DNA of 40,724 nt, from positions 1-40,724 of the forward strand of contig NZ_FZQR01000039.1 in the NCBI RefSeq assembly GCF_900199455.1, read 5' to 3'. The DNA is from Mesorhizobium carmichaelinearum. GTDB lineage: Bacteria; Pseudomonadota; Alphaproteobacteria; Rhizobiales; Rhizobiaceae. The notes beneath the pieces were generated by a model, which saw only the letters and a program-made list of their open reading frames with translations, was not told the DNA's origin and did not search any database. Shown piece after piece: positions 24,239-33,482 of the stretch. A program made the position numbers and the translations under genes. Numbering within the stretch: position 1 is the stretch's first letter; the number at the start of each line of letters is the position of its first letter.

Positions 24239-26341
24239 CTACAAGAGACCCGCTTCCGTCAGATACGGCGACGGGTTGGCGGGTTGGTCTCCAATCCTTC
24301 CACTAAGCGTAATCATGAGACGGCGCTTTGGTCTTGTCATGGCCACGTAGAACAAGCGTCGCTCACTCTCCTTGGCTTCTGCCGTTTCCGCCCGGCGCAA
24401 GGGCCAGATGCCATCATTGGCATCAAGTATGATGACGGTATCGTATTCCTTGCCCTTTGCGCGCAACGCTGTCATCAGATGAACTGGTCGGCGCCACAGT
24501 TCGTCGGCAGCGCCTGAAGCGTCCTCCTCGCCCGGCAGCCGAGCAAGCGTATCGCGTGCGCTGTCAAGATCATCAATGAAGCGCTGGAAGTCGTCCTCAT
24601 AGCGTCCCGCAAATTCCGCCAAGTAGAGGAAGGGCGGGTCGGTGTAGAATATGTCTTCCTGCGATTTGCCATAATCCTGGTTGAGCCCCGCAAAGCCCGC
24701 ACCCAATGCCACGATTGCATCCCTTACCGTCGGCGCATCCAAGAGGTCGCGCAGCACCCGGCAGAAAACGAGGCCGGCGGCCCCATCCTCGTTGAGGCCT
24801 TTCAATGATCCGCGGTAGGCTGCTATCGCATCGAGCGCGTCGCTGTAGCTTTTTGGTCGGCTCGTGCGCAAATGGGCGGCCAATGCTTCTCGTTCCGCCT
24901 TTTTCAACGGATACCGTTTCACCAGGTCGCAAAGCTTGACAATATCGTCCACAAGCGCAGGCGGCCTGAAATTGGCTCGCGCCACTGCACATGTCTGCAG
25001 TGCATGCCGCAGCTTTTCAAAGGCACCACTCATGAAAATCTGAAGATCCTCGGCTGCACAAAAGGGCAAATCCTCGCTCGCCATAAGAACCTGATACGGG
25101 ATAAGTTGCGCGCGTTTGCGGGAAAGAATGGCAAGCTTCGCATTTGGTCTGTTGCTGGCGAGGAAAGACCGCACTTCATCCATCACAGCATCGATGGATT
25201 CGACGAACCTGTCGCTTCTCACGATTTGGACCTCTGCATCTGCCGTTTGCATTGCAACGACGCGCTTATCTTCTCGACGCTTGTTGTTAACGATCAGCTT
25301 TTGTGATGCCGCTACAAGATTTCTGGGGCAACGATAATTTCGTTCCAGGATATGAGTCGAAAATTCACGATCGAAATGTTGATCAGGTTGCAGGATGTAG
25401 TGAGGCGTCGCCCCCCGCCACTCGAAGATGGCTTGGTCATCATCCCCCACGATCGTCAAGTCAGCCTTGTGCAGATCGACGATTTTTCGGACGAGGTTGA
25501 GGTCAAGCGGATTGATGTCCTGGAATTCATCCACGAGTACCTGTGTGTACCGCGAACCGCCGGTGGGAAAGCGATCCTCCGCAATCTGCCGGCGCAGATC
25601 CAGGAACGCGACATATTTCTGATCTTCCAATGAAAAAAGAGCCTGCCCAATCATCGTCTGACAACTGTCGACCCAAAACGGCAACACATCTTCGATAAAG
25701 GATTCAAGGCGCTTGTCGGCCAGTATCTCGCATTCGGCCAACTGGTCGATTAGATTTTGGATTTGCCAAAGCAAGCCCAGACGCATGAGGTAGTCCATCT
25801 GGTCGTGGGCGGCCCAAATGCTCGGAGCTTCATGATCAAAGCCCAATGATTTCAGTCGTTCAATCAGGCCGTTCAGAATCTTGTCGACAACGTAGGGTTG
25901 CGCCTCCATAGCCTTCTCAATCCGTGGGAATTTGCGCCAGACGGGCTGCAATGTGTTTCGCACGCAACCTGACTTTTCGAATTCGCTTACCAGCAGGCGC
26001 GGGCTGTGATGATTGGCGCGTAGCCTCTTGAAGCCCCAGCCGTTCAGAGTCACCACCTCGACAGCACTCGCCATAAATGCGAAATCGGGGTTTGAAAGTC
26101 GTGCGCGTAGTTCGTCGCGCGCTGCACGGGTGAAAGTCACGACAAGGAACCGGCCCTTCGAATCCGCTCGGCGATAAAGCTCTGCACACCGCCATAAGAG
26201 AGATTGTGTCTTACCACTGCCGGCAGGAGCAAGGAGGCGCAAATTGCCCCCGGGGGCCTTACAGAACCGCTGCTGAAATTCGTCAAGTTGCTGATCCGAG
26301 ACGTCAATTGGCCTGGTCGAAATAGCTTGTGCGTCAGTCAT
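24239..26341 (-). CDS. UvrD/PcrA-like SF1 DNA helicase
   Basis: The 700-aa protein is a superfamily 1A helicase that would unwind DNA in an ATP-dependent way. Walker A LLAPAGSGKTQSLL is at 36-49, VTFTRAARDELRARL (motif Ia) at about 68-82, VLVDEFQDINPLDL at 267-280, GDDDQAIFEWRGA at 298-310, NYRCPRNLV next, and the late motifs LRAKGKEYDTVIILD and RRLFYVAMTRPKRRL near the C-terminus. I chose the ATG at 26341; the open frame extends upstream to 26497 but that part has no domain and lies in the leader. It follows the TM0106-type gene on the same strand with a 160-bp gap, so the two may be co-transcribed or have their own promoters. DNA repair would be the default role; a defence role follows only from context. 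Confidence 0.85.
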   Translation of the reverse strand: MTDAQAISTRPIDVSDQQLDEFQQRFCKAPGGNLRLLAPAGSGKTQSLLWRCAELYRRADSKGRFLVVTFTRAARDELRARLSNPDFAFMASAVEVVTLNGWGFKRLRANHHSPRLLVSEFEKSGCVRNTLQPVWRKFPRIEKAMEAQPYVVDKILNGLIERLKSLGFDHEAPSIWAAHDQMDYLMRLGLLWQIQNLIDQLAECEILADKRLESFIEDVLPFWVDSCQTMIGQALFSLEDQKYVAFLDLRRQIAEDRFPTGGSRYTQVLVDEFQDINPLDLNLVRKIVDLHKADLTIVGDDDQAIFEWRGATPHYILQPDQHFDREFSTHILERNYRCPRNLVAASQKLIVNNKRREDKRVVAMQTADAEVQIVRSDRFVESIDAVMDEVRSFLASNRPNAKLAILSRKRAQLIPYQVLMASEDLPFCAAEDLQIFMSGAFEKLRHALQTCAVARANFRPPALVDDIVKLCDLVKRYPLKKAEREALAAHLRTSRPKSYSDALDAIAAYRGSLKGLNEDGAAGLVFCRVLRDLLDAPTVRDAIVALGAGFAGLNQDYGKSQEDIFYTDPPFLYLAEFAGRYEDDFQRFIDDLDSARDTLARLPGEEDASGAADELWRRPVHLMTALRAKGKEYDTVIILDANDGIWPLRRAETAEAKESERRLFYVAMTRPKRRLMITLSGRIGDQPANPSPYLTEAGLL

Positions 26342-26501
26342 GTCAGTGTTCCCAAACTGAGGCGATGGTCTACAGAATCTAATGATCTGTGCTTGCAGTC
26401 TGCCCCCTGGACTGCGGCGTGAGCAAGTTTCGAACACGGAGCACGACAGCGCGCAGTGCAAGCTTGTGCTGCGGCCCTGCTCGAATGCTGCGACCATGAG
26501 G

Positions 26502-29500
26502 TCAATGCTGACGCGTCATTGGCAACGGGATTTCCGAGCACAGCTCAAGATATCTGCAGAATGCATTGGCAAGCTGGATCTGGCGTGGCGTGCTGCATTC
26601 CGCTTCGAACACAGGCGGTGACGCTACCAGAATCGACAAACATTTGGCACGCGAAGTCGCAACGTTGAAGCGGTTTAGACTGTAAAGAAATTCCATTCCC
26701 CGTGGAGCATCTGCGTGAGTTGACGTCGTCATCGAATAAATCGCGATTGGCGCCTCCTGCCCCTGAAACTTGTCGACCGTACCGACTCTGGCGCCGAGCA
26801 GGCGCTGCTGGATTTCGAAGACCTGCGCGTTGTAGGGCGTGATGATCAGGATATCGTTGAGGGTGATGGCCGCTTCTTTGCCATCCCGATCTATCCAACG
26901 CGTATCCGACCGCAGCACGTGATCGACAAGACGATGAATGGCGTCAGCCTCTTCAGGTGAGGAATTCTGATTTCCACGGTGGGTGATAGGGAGGTACCGC
27001 AGGCCGGAACCGCTTATCGGACCGGTGGAGATGACCTGGCCCTCAAGTCCCGGTCTCGACGTCAGCTTGCCCTCATAGAACAGTTCCGAAGTGAATGCGC
27101 AGAGGTCCGGATGGAGTCGCCAGGTCTCTTCGAGAAAGAGGCCCTGGCCAGCGTCGATAGTTTTATCGCCATGAAGGATATGGTTGAGGGCAGACACGTC
27201 GGTTCCATCCGGGTGACTTCCCTGCATCGGCTGATCCAGCTGCTGAGGATCGCCAAGCAGCACGACCGTGTGGGCTGCCTGCGAAACCGCCAGCACATTT
27301 GCCAGGGACATCTGAGCGGCTTCGTCGACGACGAGAACGTCGACCGATGCGAACGCATCGGCACGCGACCAGAGAAAGCTTGTTCCCCCCGCGACTTTGC
27401 AGGGTCCGCTCAACGCGTCATACACGTCGGCATTAGTCTTTGCGAAAACCAAGCGATGCTGATTGGATTCCATCTCCTTCGGCTTCAGGATGCACGTCAG
27501 GTTGACGCCAAGTTCGTCGGCCGCTTCAATCACCTTGTCGACCAGATTCCTGATGACCTTGTGGCTGTTGGCGGTGATCCCGACAGTCTTACCTTCGCGA
27601 ACAAGCGCACATACCATCCGAGCGCCAGTGAACGATTTTCCGGTGCCGGGAGGGCCTTGTATTGGGAAGATGCCGCCATCGAAGAGCGTGGCAACCCGCA
27701 TCGCTGCCGCAAGGCTTGTCTCCCCATCAGTCTTGATCGGCTCACCCCGCAGGCGGGGCGCCAGGCGCAGCAGCAGATCGCGCGCCGCACAAAATGGCCC
27801 ATCGCCAGCCAGCCCGTGGTCCACCACGTATTCGCCGATCCGCACGAGGGAATTGGCCTGTTCATCAGAGCCGAAAGTCTTGGAGCCGTAGATCGCCTGG
27901 GGATGAACACCAATGGACTTGCCCGTCTTTTTGAGGTCGATCGTACGGTTCTGCTGCGATACGGCAACGGTGGTTCCAATCTTGTCGCCGCCGACGTTGT
28001 GCAGGTCGTCGTCGACGCGAATGTCTGTTTCCTGCGGAATGAATGAATAGCGGTGAGTCGGCAGCTTTCCGGCCCCAGGGACCTCGCCGACGAAGGTGAG
28101 GCCCGACAGGCCGCTGCGTTCGTCCATCAACTCTTCGGCCGACAGATCGCGAAGGCGAAAGAACTCCCACCAAGTGGCCTTTGCCTCGCGCCGATGCCAA
28201 TCGAGAATGTTGGCGAGTATCCATCGCGCTTGCTGGTCATGGTCGCGTTCCTCCGGATCGGCCGATACGCTTGCCGTTAGCCGCTCAATCAGCGGGCCGA
28301 TCTTTGCGAGCCATGCCGTGACGTTTTCGCTTGCGACGTCGTCGCCGGGCTGGGGCCGGGCAATGTTTTCACCGGCAGCGATCGCCTGAGCGCGGAGCAT
28401 TTCCAGCCAGTCCCGAAGACACTGCGTCGATACGCAGTCGTCGCGATTGTAGCTCTCGACTACCGATCGGTCTTGTTCGCGAATTTTGTCCGGGTGTCCT
28501 AGTTCCAAGCCCGATTGGAGACTCAGCAGTGCAATGTTTGCATCCTGAAGGGCTGTTTCGCGCGTGAATCCATAAAACGGCTCCAGCCTTTTGATCGAAT
28601 AGCTTTCAACGCTGGCGCGAAGGCCGTTGCGGACGACGGCGTAAAGATCGACGAACAGCTTCGACCGTAGCATGTTGTCGAATTCTTCTTCGCGCGTTGC
28701 ATGCCGACCCATCAGCCGTTTCAGAGCCCCAGGCTCGTAGGGCGCGTAGTGGTAGACGTGTAGTTCCGGATACGCCTTTCGACGCTTCGTTACGAAGTCG
28801 ACGAACGCTTCGAACGCCACCTTCTCGTCGTCGCGGGAGAAAGCCCAGTCTCCGACGTAGGTCCATTCGCCAGTCTCATCTTTGAATTGATATCCAAAGA
28901 GGTACTCGAGCCCGTGTTCGCCGACGAACGGGTCGCCTTCCAGGTCAAGGAAGACATCTCCGTCAGAAGGTTCCGGAAGGCATGACCGTCCGAAGCCTGC
29001 TTCGACAGGGAGGAGCTCGAAACAGAGGTTGCCGCTGACTTTCGCCTCAACTTGCAACCGCGCTTGGTCGCGAACACGCTCATAGGAATGGGCCGAGCCG
29101 CGTTCGGGCTTCCATTGCAGGGGCAGGGGCATATGAGCCAGGGATTCCATGGCACCTACGCCGCGGCTCTTCAGTTCGTTGATCTGCACTTTGGAAATGC
29201 CGGCGACGAGACACAGGTGATCGTCGGCTCGGCGCCGCTTGTCACATTGCATGCTCCAGCGGCAAACATCGCAGTGACTGTTGGGGTCAGGATAGGTGTC
29301 GGAGTCACCGACAGAGTCGACAGTCAGCTCAAGCCCGGATTTAGCTCGGCGATAGAATGCGCCGTAGTCAGCGAAGCGATATTGCTCTCGTTGAAAATCC
29401 GCCCATGGCGGAACCACATGCATGAATTCAGGCGTCAGGCCTTGAACGCCGCCCAGGAGATCGGAATAAAGGCAAAGCTGGAGGACCGTGCCTCCCTTTG

Positions 29501-29918
29501 TTTCGCGAGCCAACTTGGTGTCGACTGCCTCATAAGACCAGGGGCCGAGTGCTGATGGTGTCTCAACACGGAGAAGCACGTCTGTTCGGCCGCTCCACCG
29601 TCCGTTCAATAAAGCTCCTTGGACGATAGCGGGCGTTCCAGCGCGCATGGCATCGAGTGTCTGTGCGGCCGTTGTCGCCGTGATATCGATGCCTTCAATG
29701 CGCACGGGATCGAGACCCGAAGTTTTCAGATGGTCGATGTACGCTTGCTCGTGAAGCGCGCCTCGTTCTCGAAGGATTTCGAGAAACGGATCGTAAGAAG
29801 CTGGTTTGGCAAGCGTCCCCTTCGCAACGGCTTGGTCTAGGCTTGTGAGATGGCGGCAGCTCAGATGGCCCACGAGATCAGTCGCGCTGAGATATGTTTT
29901 ATGATCCGCCCACTTCAT
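26502..29918 (-). CDS. TM0106-type RecB-like nuclease, RNase H-like, SF1 helicase fusion
   Basis: This 1138-aa protein has three parts. Residues 1-235 are a RecB/Cas4-like PD-(D/E)XK nuclease with SGRTDVLL (109-116) and YEAVDTKLAR (129-138), and four cysteines C21, C216, C219 and C225 placed as for an iron-sulfur cluster. Residues about 320-510 are an RNase H-like (RNaseH_2) domain, with VFLDLEGDPF supplying D325 and E327, and SYNRDDCVSTQCL near 489-501. Residues about 740-1110 are a UPF1/Dna2-type SF1 helicase: IQGPPGTGKSFTGARM (753-768), LVVDEAAQM (862-870), LLGDPQQL (887-894), a late VGTVDKFQGQEAPIAIYSM. The start at 29918 has TAAGG seven bases upstream. It should process nucleic acid ends; its target is unknown. 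Confidence 0.85.
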   Translation of the reverse strand: MKWADHKTYLSATDLVGHLSCRHLTSLDQAVAKGTLAKPASYDPFLEILRERGALHEQAYIDHLKTSGLDPVRIEGIDITATTAAQTLDAMRAGTPAIVQGALLNGRWSGRTDVLLRVETPSALGPWSYEAVDTKLARETKGGTVLQLCLYSDLLGGVQGLTPEFMHVVPPWADFQREQYRFADYGAFYRRAKSGLELTVDSVGDSDTYPDPNSHCDVCRWSMQCDKRRRADDHLCLVAGISKVQINELKSRGVGAMESLAHMPLPLQWKPERGSAHSYERVRDQARLQVEAKVSGNLCFELLPVEAGFGRSCLPEPSDGDVFLDLEGDPFVGEHGLEYLFGYQFKDETGEWTYVGDWAFSRDDEKVAFEAFVDFVTKRRKAYPELHVYHYAPYEPGALKRLMGRHATREEEFDNMLRSKLFVDLYAVVRNGLRASVESYSIKRLEPFYGFTRETALQDANIALLSLQSGLELGHPDKIREQDRSVVESYNRDDCVSTQCLRDWLEMLRAQAIAAGENIARPQPGDDVASENVTAWLAKIGPLIERLTASVSADPEERDHDQQARWILANILDWHRREAKATWWEFFRLRDLSAEELMDERSGLSGLTFVGEVPGAGKLPTHRYSFIPQETDIRVDDDLHNVGGDKIGTTVAVSQQNRTIDLKKTGKSIGVHPQAIYGSKTFGSDEQANSLVRIGEYVVDHGLAGDGPFCAARDLLLRLAPRLRGEPIKTDGETSLAAAMRVATLFDGGIFPIQGPPGTGKSFTGARMVCALVREGKTVGITANSHKVIRNLVDKVIEAADELGVNLTCILKPKEMESNQHRLVFAKTNADVYDALSGPCKVAGGTSFLWSRADAFASVDVLVVDEAAQMSLANVLAVSQAAHTVVLLGDPQQLDQPMQGSHPDGTDVSALNHILHGDKTIDAGQGLFLEETWRLHPDLCAFTSELFYEGKLTSRPGLEGQVISTGPISGSGLRYLPITHRGNQNSSPEEADAIHRLVDHVLRSDTRWIDRDGKEAAITLNDILIITPYNAQVFEIQQRLLGARVGTVDKFQGQEAPIAIYSMTTSTHADAPRGMEFLYSLNRFNVATSRAKCLSILVASPPVFEAECSTPRQIQLANAFCRYLELCSEIPLPMTRQH

Positions 29919-30320
29919 GCCCAGACCTTAGAGAGAATAGCGGCCCAATCAAAGGAATGAATGGCTCCTAAACGGATTTTTACTGTCGAAATTAGCTTGA
30001 GCTCCATGGAAAAATTAGAACTTATGAGCCTTCTGCGCGGCGTCTCAACGCCAGACCTACGCGGCTATCACCGGCGTAAGACGCCTTTGCGCCCAATGTC
30101 GGTCGTTCGGGCAAACGTTGCCGCGGCTCAAAAGCGGACATGTGGGCGGCCTGCGATGAAAAGCAGCAACGCGCGCCCATTGCGGACCCTCGGTGGCGAC
30201 CTGCTCGAGGCATCGGAGCGTTCACCGGTTCTGTCGCAGATAGCCGCTTCTACACTTTTCGCTGTGCCTCAAAACTTAAGCTGTCTTACGCGCCGACCGC
30301 TTTCAGCAGCCGAACCCACT
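29919..30320. other. 402-bp intergenic region
   Basis: It lies upstream of the leftward helicase-nuclease gene and downstream of the leftward cytosine methyltransferase gene, so it should hold the promoter for the former. I see no gene. The open plus frame at 29961-30326 (121 codons) and a minus frame at 30022-30225 give translations of random composition. A short perfect inverted repeat GGCGT-AAG-ACGCC is at 30073-30085. No -35/-10 pair is convincing. Confidence 0.4.
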
Positions 30321-31442
30321 TTATGAAATCGCCTCCATTGCTGATCTAAGCTTGTTTAAGAAGCCATCAGGGTATCTAAGCGTGCCGGCCTCCGCCCTTG
30401 TGACGAAGCCGCGCAGTGCGCGGAACGAGACAGGCCGCCAAGAATCGGTGCGGAATTCTGTGATCGGAACCCAATCGGAGCGCTGCGGTCGGGAGTCTGC
30501 CTCGACTTTGAAGCGCACCTTGCCGTCACCATAGGCTGCATTCGGCCAGGCGGATCCATTCCGAATCTCAACGCCATAATCCACCCCCGGATTCTCAGGG
30601 CTGACGATCCGTCGCGCGACCCAGCGCGCCACCGGCACGCTTACCGAGTTTCCAACTAGCAACCATCTCGGAGATCGCTTGTGCTCGTTTGCTGTGGACG
30701 TCCAACCCGCCTCAAACCCCTGCAGCCGTTCGCAACTTTCGATGTCCGGCGTGAGAACCGCTCCATCCGGAAACAGCACCGCGGGTGCGGAGGGAATGCC
30801 AAGACCTGAGCCGGCCTTGATCGGAGGAACCGCATCCGACGTCAGTCCGGAACCCGAACGCCCTTCAGTCCAATAGAAGCCAACTGGACGGTCGAGTGAA
30901 ACCTCCAAGAGGGGATCACTCGCTTCGGCCACAGGAAAAAGCGCCGCTTGAGGGTCCATGATCCTGCTAGCGACCAGGTAGACCCGCCGGCGCCTCTGAG
31001 GGAGCCCGAACCCGATGGTGTCGAGAACACGGTAGGCCCAGCGGTAACCCAGCTTCTCGAACTGACCGACCAGGAACTCCATCGCCTTCCCCCGATCGAG
31101 ATGGAGCATGAAGTAGACGTTTTCGATGACAACGATTGGTGGTTTCGACCGTTCTATCAGCGAAAACAGGTGTACAACGTCCCGCGACTTTGTCCCGGAG
31201 ATTCCAGCCTTGTCGCCAGCCATGCTGAGGTTCTGGCAAGGAAAGCCTGCGGTCACGACATCGATGTCGCTGGGCAACTCCGAAATGTCGGCAACGTCCG
31301 CGACGATCTCAGCATCTGGAAATCGGTGTCTGAGAACGGTCCGCGCGGAGCCTGCAAGTTCGGCGAACAAGCGCGGCTTGCCGATTTCGCGAAAGGCGAG
31401 TTCAAATCCTCCGATTCCTGCGTATAAACCCGCCAGCTGCAA
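30321..31442 (-). CDS. dcm: DNA (cytosine-5) methyltransferase, Dcm/HhaI type
   Basis: This enzyme transfers a methyl group from SAM to carbon 5 of cytosine. Motifs in order: I LYAGIGGFELAF (6-17), IV AGFPCQNLSMAG (65-76) with catalytic C69, VI VVIENV (104-109), VIII GLPQRRRRVYLVA, IX RLQGFEAGWT, X LLVGNSVSVPVARWVARR. The variable region before motif IX should choose the target. The frame is open upstream to 31601, but I start at the TTG at 31442 because AAGGAG lies nine bases before it and motif I then falls at the usual place; this gives 373 aa. It is divergent from the adenine methyltransferase, and a Vsr gene 6 kb away on the same strand fits a cytosine methylase. Confidence 0.9.
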   Translation of the reverse strand: MQLAGLYAGIGGFELAFREIGKPRLFAELAGSARTVLRHRFPDAEIVADVADISELPSDIDVVTAGFPCQNLSMAGDKAGISGTKSRDVVHLFSLIERSKPPIVVIENVYFMLHLDRGKAMEFLVGQFEKLGYRWAYRVLDTIGFGLPQRRRRVYLVASRIMDPQAALFPVAEASDPLLEVSLDRPVGFYWTEGRSGSGLTSDAVPPIKAGSGLGIPSAPAVLFPDGAVLTPDIESCERLQGFEAGWTSTANEHKRSPRWLLVGNSVSVPVARWVARRIVSPENPGVDYGVEIRNGSAWPNAAYGDGKVRFKVEADSRPQRSDWVPITEFRTDSWRPVSFRALRGFVTRAEAGTLRYPDGFLNKLRSAMEAIS

Positions 31443-31451
31443 TGAATTCCA

Positions 31452-31457
31452 CTCCTT
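31452..31457 (-). promoter_or_regulatory. Ribosome binding site deciding a TTG start
   Basis: AAGGAG on the minus strand (31457-31452) lies nine bases before the TTG at 31442. It is the best ribosome site in the reading frame and decides the methyltransferase start. It directly abuts the palindrome at 31458-31474. Confidence 0.65.
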
Positions 31458-31474
31458 CGTCGCACCTTGCGACG
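31458..31474. promoter_or_regulatory. Palindrome in the divergent methyltransferase promoter region
   Basis: CGTCGCA-CCT-TGCGACG is a perfect inverted repeat with 7-bp arms and a 3-bp spacer. It lies in the 63-bp gap between the two divergent methyltransferase starts and directly next to the ribosome site of the leftward one. Restriction-modification genes are often controlled by a protein bound to such a site, either a C protein or the methyltransferase itself. No C-protein gene is visible nearby, so autoregulation by one of the methyltransferases or by the receiver protein would be the options. CpG sites within the arms could themselves be methylation targets. Confidence 0.5.
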
Positions 31475-31505
31475 TGTTAGGCCAGTTCGAAGGGATCAGA
31501 GGCGT

Positions 31506-32879
31506 ATGCCTGATCGAGACGGTACAAGTATCGAGCAACTGACCGAAGTGGCGCAACTCCACGCGCGTACCGGGGTATATACACGTTCCCTTCAGATTCA
31601 ACTGGTTCTGGACGCGGTTGGCTGGACCGCTCGCGAGGATTTGGAAAGGCTGGTTTTAGTCGAGCCATCGGCCGGCGACGGCGGGTTCCTGGTGGAGGCT
31701 GCCAAGCGGCTTGTCGAAAGCCTCTCCAGCAAGGGCGGCAGACCGACTCGCGACATCCTGCGCGATCGAATTAGGGCATGGGAGTTCTTTCCAGACGCCG
31801 CCAGCGCTGCCCGGGGAAAACTCATAGAAGTTCTCACCGAGGCGGGACTTACGCGGCGGGATGCGCAGTCGGTCGTAGAGGCTTGGGTGAACACATCCGA
31901 TTTTCTTGAGTCTGACTTACCCCCCATGTCTGCAGATGTAGTTGTCGGGAACCCTCCCTACCTCCGGTGGTCGCTGCTTCCCGCCGGTAAAAGGGCTGCC
32001 TACGAGGCCATCCTACCAGCAGATGTTGTTCGTGGTGACCTGCTCCTCCCATTTCTGGAAAAGGGTATCGATGCCCTCAAGATCGGCGGACGCCTTGGCT
32101 TCATCGTGTCTGATAGATGGCAACACGCGGCCTATGCCAGCAGATGGCGCACCCGGATGTTGCCTCAGATCGACATCCTCGAGCGGGTTGAACTCGCACC
32201 GAAGGATACCTTCGACCAACCCGTCGATGCGTATGTCGAGCGCCTCGTCGTCAAACGGCGCGCGGCAACTCCGAGCGGGAAGACATCGTCCACGTCAGCG
32301 CGGTTGTTCGACAGCAGCTTCGACATTCGCGTCGGACCGGCGCTCGGTTGTACGCCTGCGTACGTCCTGCATCCAGACGAGCTGCACGCTGTCGAGCATG
32401 AGCTACTGCGGCCCTGGGTCGACGGCAAGGAAGTGTCGGAAGAAGGTATAGCGTGGAAAGGGCGCCACATCATCACACTTTACGACGAAGAGGGCCGGCT
32501 CCGCGACCTTGGACAGTTCCCCAGGGCGATGGGTAGGCTCGAAGCGTACCGCGATCGTCTTGAACAGCGAGCGATTACAATACGGGGGGCGAAGCCATGG
32601 TGGCGACCGATCGATCGGCTGTCGCCAGAACCGTGGAGCCGACGAAAACTTCTCATCCCCGAGCTGTCCAAGATTCCACGCGTCGCAATGGATACGTCTG
32701 GTGCGATCCCGTCGCACGGGGTCTACGCGGTGTTCTCGGAAGACGATAAGGCGCTGGACAGCCTCTACGCAATCTTAAGGGATGGTGGGTTGGCTAAAGC
32801 ACTGCAGGGCAACGCACCGAAGGTAAAAGGGGGGTACGTGCGGTGCTATGAGGCCATTCTACGCCGCCTGCGACTTTAG
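31506..32879 (+). CDS. DNA N6-adenine methyltransferase, NPPY type
   Basis: The 457-aa protein (from the ATG at 31506) is a class I SAM-dependent amino-methyltransferase related to TaqI/Eco57I methylase domains. Motif I VEPSAGDGGFLVEA is at 52-65, acidic residues after DRIRAWEFFPDA follow, and motif IV VVVGNPPYLRW is at 145-155. The order motif I before NPPY places it in the gamma class. The C-terminal region (about 230-457) should recognise the target; it has RDRLEQRAITIRG and RRKLLIPELSKIPRVAMD. No nuclease domain is attached. Earlier codons from 31467 are open but AAGGGA and AGAGG precede the chosen ATG. It ends with a 21-bp tail overlap against the opposing 207-aa gene. Confidence 0.85.
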   Translation: MPDRDGTSIEQLTEVAQLHARTGVYTRSLQIQLVLDAVGWTAREDLERLVLVEPSAGDGGFLVEAAKRLVESLSSKGGRPTRDILRDRIRAWEFFPDAASAARGKLIEVLTEAGLTRRDAQSVVEAWVNTSDFLESDLPPMSADVVVGNPPYLRWSLLPAGKRAAYEAILPADVVRGDLLLPFLEKGIDALKIGGRLGFIVSDRWQHAAYASRWRTRMLPQIDILERVELAPKDTFDQPVDAYVERLVVKRRAATPSGKTSSTSARLFDSSFDIRVGPALGCTPAYVLHPDELHAVEHELLRPWVDGKEVSEEGIAWKGRHIITLYDEEGRLRDLGQFPRAMGRLEAYRDRLEQRAITIRGAKPWWRPIDRLSPEPWSRRKLLIPELSKIPRVAMDTSGAIPSHGVYAVFSEDDKALDSLYAILRDGGLAKALQGNAPKVKGGYVRCYEAILRRLRL

Positions 32880-33482
32880 CAGGCTCAGATAAGCTTGCAC
32901 TGCAACCAAGAAATCCTTATCGGCTACCCACTTGATCGCAATCCGCATCAACTCCTGCCCGGCGCCGAATAGAGAGACGAGGGCTGCGATCAGTAGGGAA
33001 TGATGACTGTCTGCAGGCAACGGAAACGATGGAACGGAATCGGAAAAATCTTCGAGATGAGAAAGAGAACTAATCTCGATCAGCATCTCTTCCTTCGGAA
33101 AACCTCTGCACATTTGGACATGAAAAAATCCATGTTTATCACCGATGCTCTCAGGTCCTTCAAAGCGAAATGCAAGCGGACGCCGCTTCTTACTTAAAAG
33201 TACAATTGCAAAATTTGTGCCGCTGGCGTCATTTTTATAGGTTGGCAATATGATAAATGCCGAATGGATGTGCTTATTAGTCTCTTCAGATAAAGGAATT
33301 GGTACAAGCTTACGTTTTTCTGTGCCGTATATTTGCTTTCCGACATCGGTCTTCGTTGCGATCTGTGCGCCAATTTGGCGCTCCAATTCCCCATGCTCCG
33401 GAGCAGAGAAGCGACGGGACCATTCGTCAGCGCCTCTTTCGCAAAGCCTTCTGATCACATCATGGAAAGCGAACTCCGTCAT
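32859..33482 (-). CDS. Unknown 207-aa protein, last gene of the Vsr-kinase-receiver operon
   Basis: I do not recognise this protein. It starts at the ATG at 33482 overlapping the receiver gene stop (ATGA), so it is made with that protein. The N-terminus (TEFAFHDVIRRLCERGADEW) is helical, the middle has strands (SAFIILPTY, NFAIVLLSKKRRPLAFRFE), and the C-terminus is a long helix pair (LLIAALVSLFGAGQELMRIA and VAVQAYLSLLKSQAA). No nuclease signature is seen. Local GC is near 40% (35% at 33241-33300), much lower than the methyltransferase gene it faces. By position it is a candidate effector or partner of the receiver protein, which is inference. Confidence 0.7.
   Translation of the reverse strand: MTEFAFHDVIRRLCERGADEWSRRFSAPEHGELERQIGAQIATKTDVGKQIYGTEKRKLVPIPLSEETNKHIHSAFIILPTYKNDASGTNFAIVLLSKKRRPLAFRFEGPESIGDKHGFFHVQMCRGFPKEEMLIEISSLSHLEDFSDSVPSFPLPADSHHSLLIAALVSLFGAGQELMRIAIKWVADKDFLVAVQAYLSLLKSQAA

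Noticed and set aside
24239..26341. Gabija GajB
   Set aside because: The helicase is UvrD-like, but there is no GajA (OLD-type ATPase/Toprim) gene beside it.
26979..28046. 355-codon plus-strand frame opposite the TM0106-type gene
   Set aside because: Antisense to the helicase motifs of a well-supported gene; long only because of the high GC content.
29961..30326. 121-codon plus-strand frame between block 3 and the cytosine methyltransferase
   Set aside because: Random composition, no domain, and it runs into the end of the methyltransferase gene.
31443..31601. N-terminal extension of the cytosine methyltransferase
   Set aside because: It would overlap the start of the divergent methyltransferase; the TTG with AAGGAG puts motif I at the usual position.
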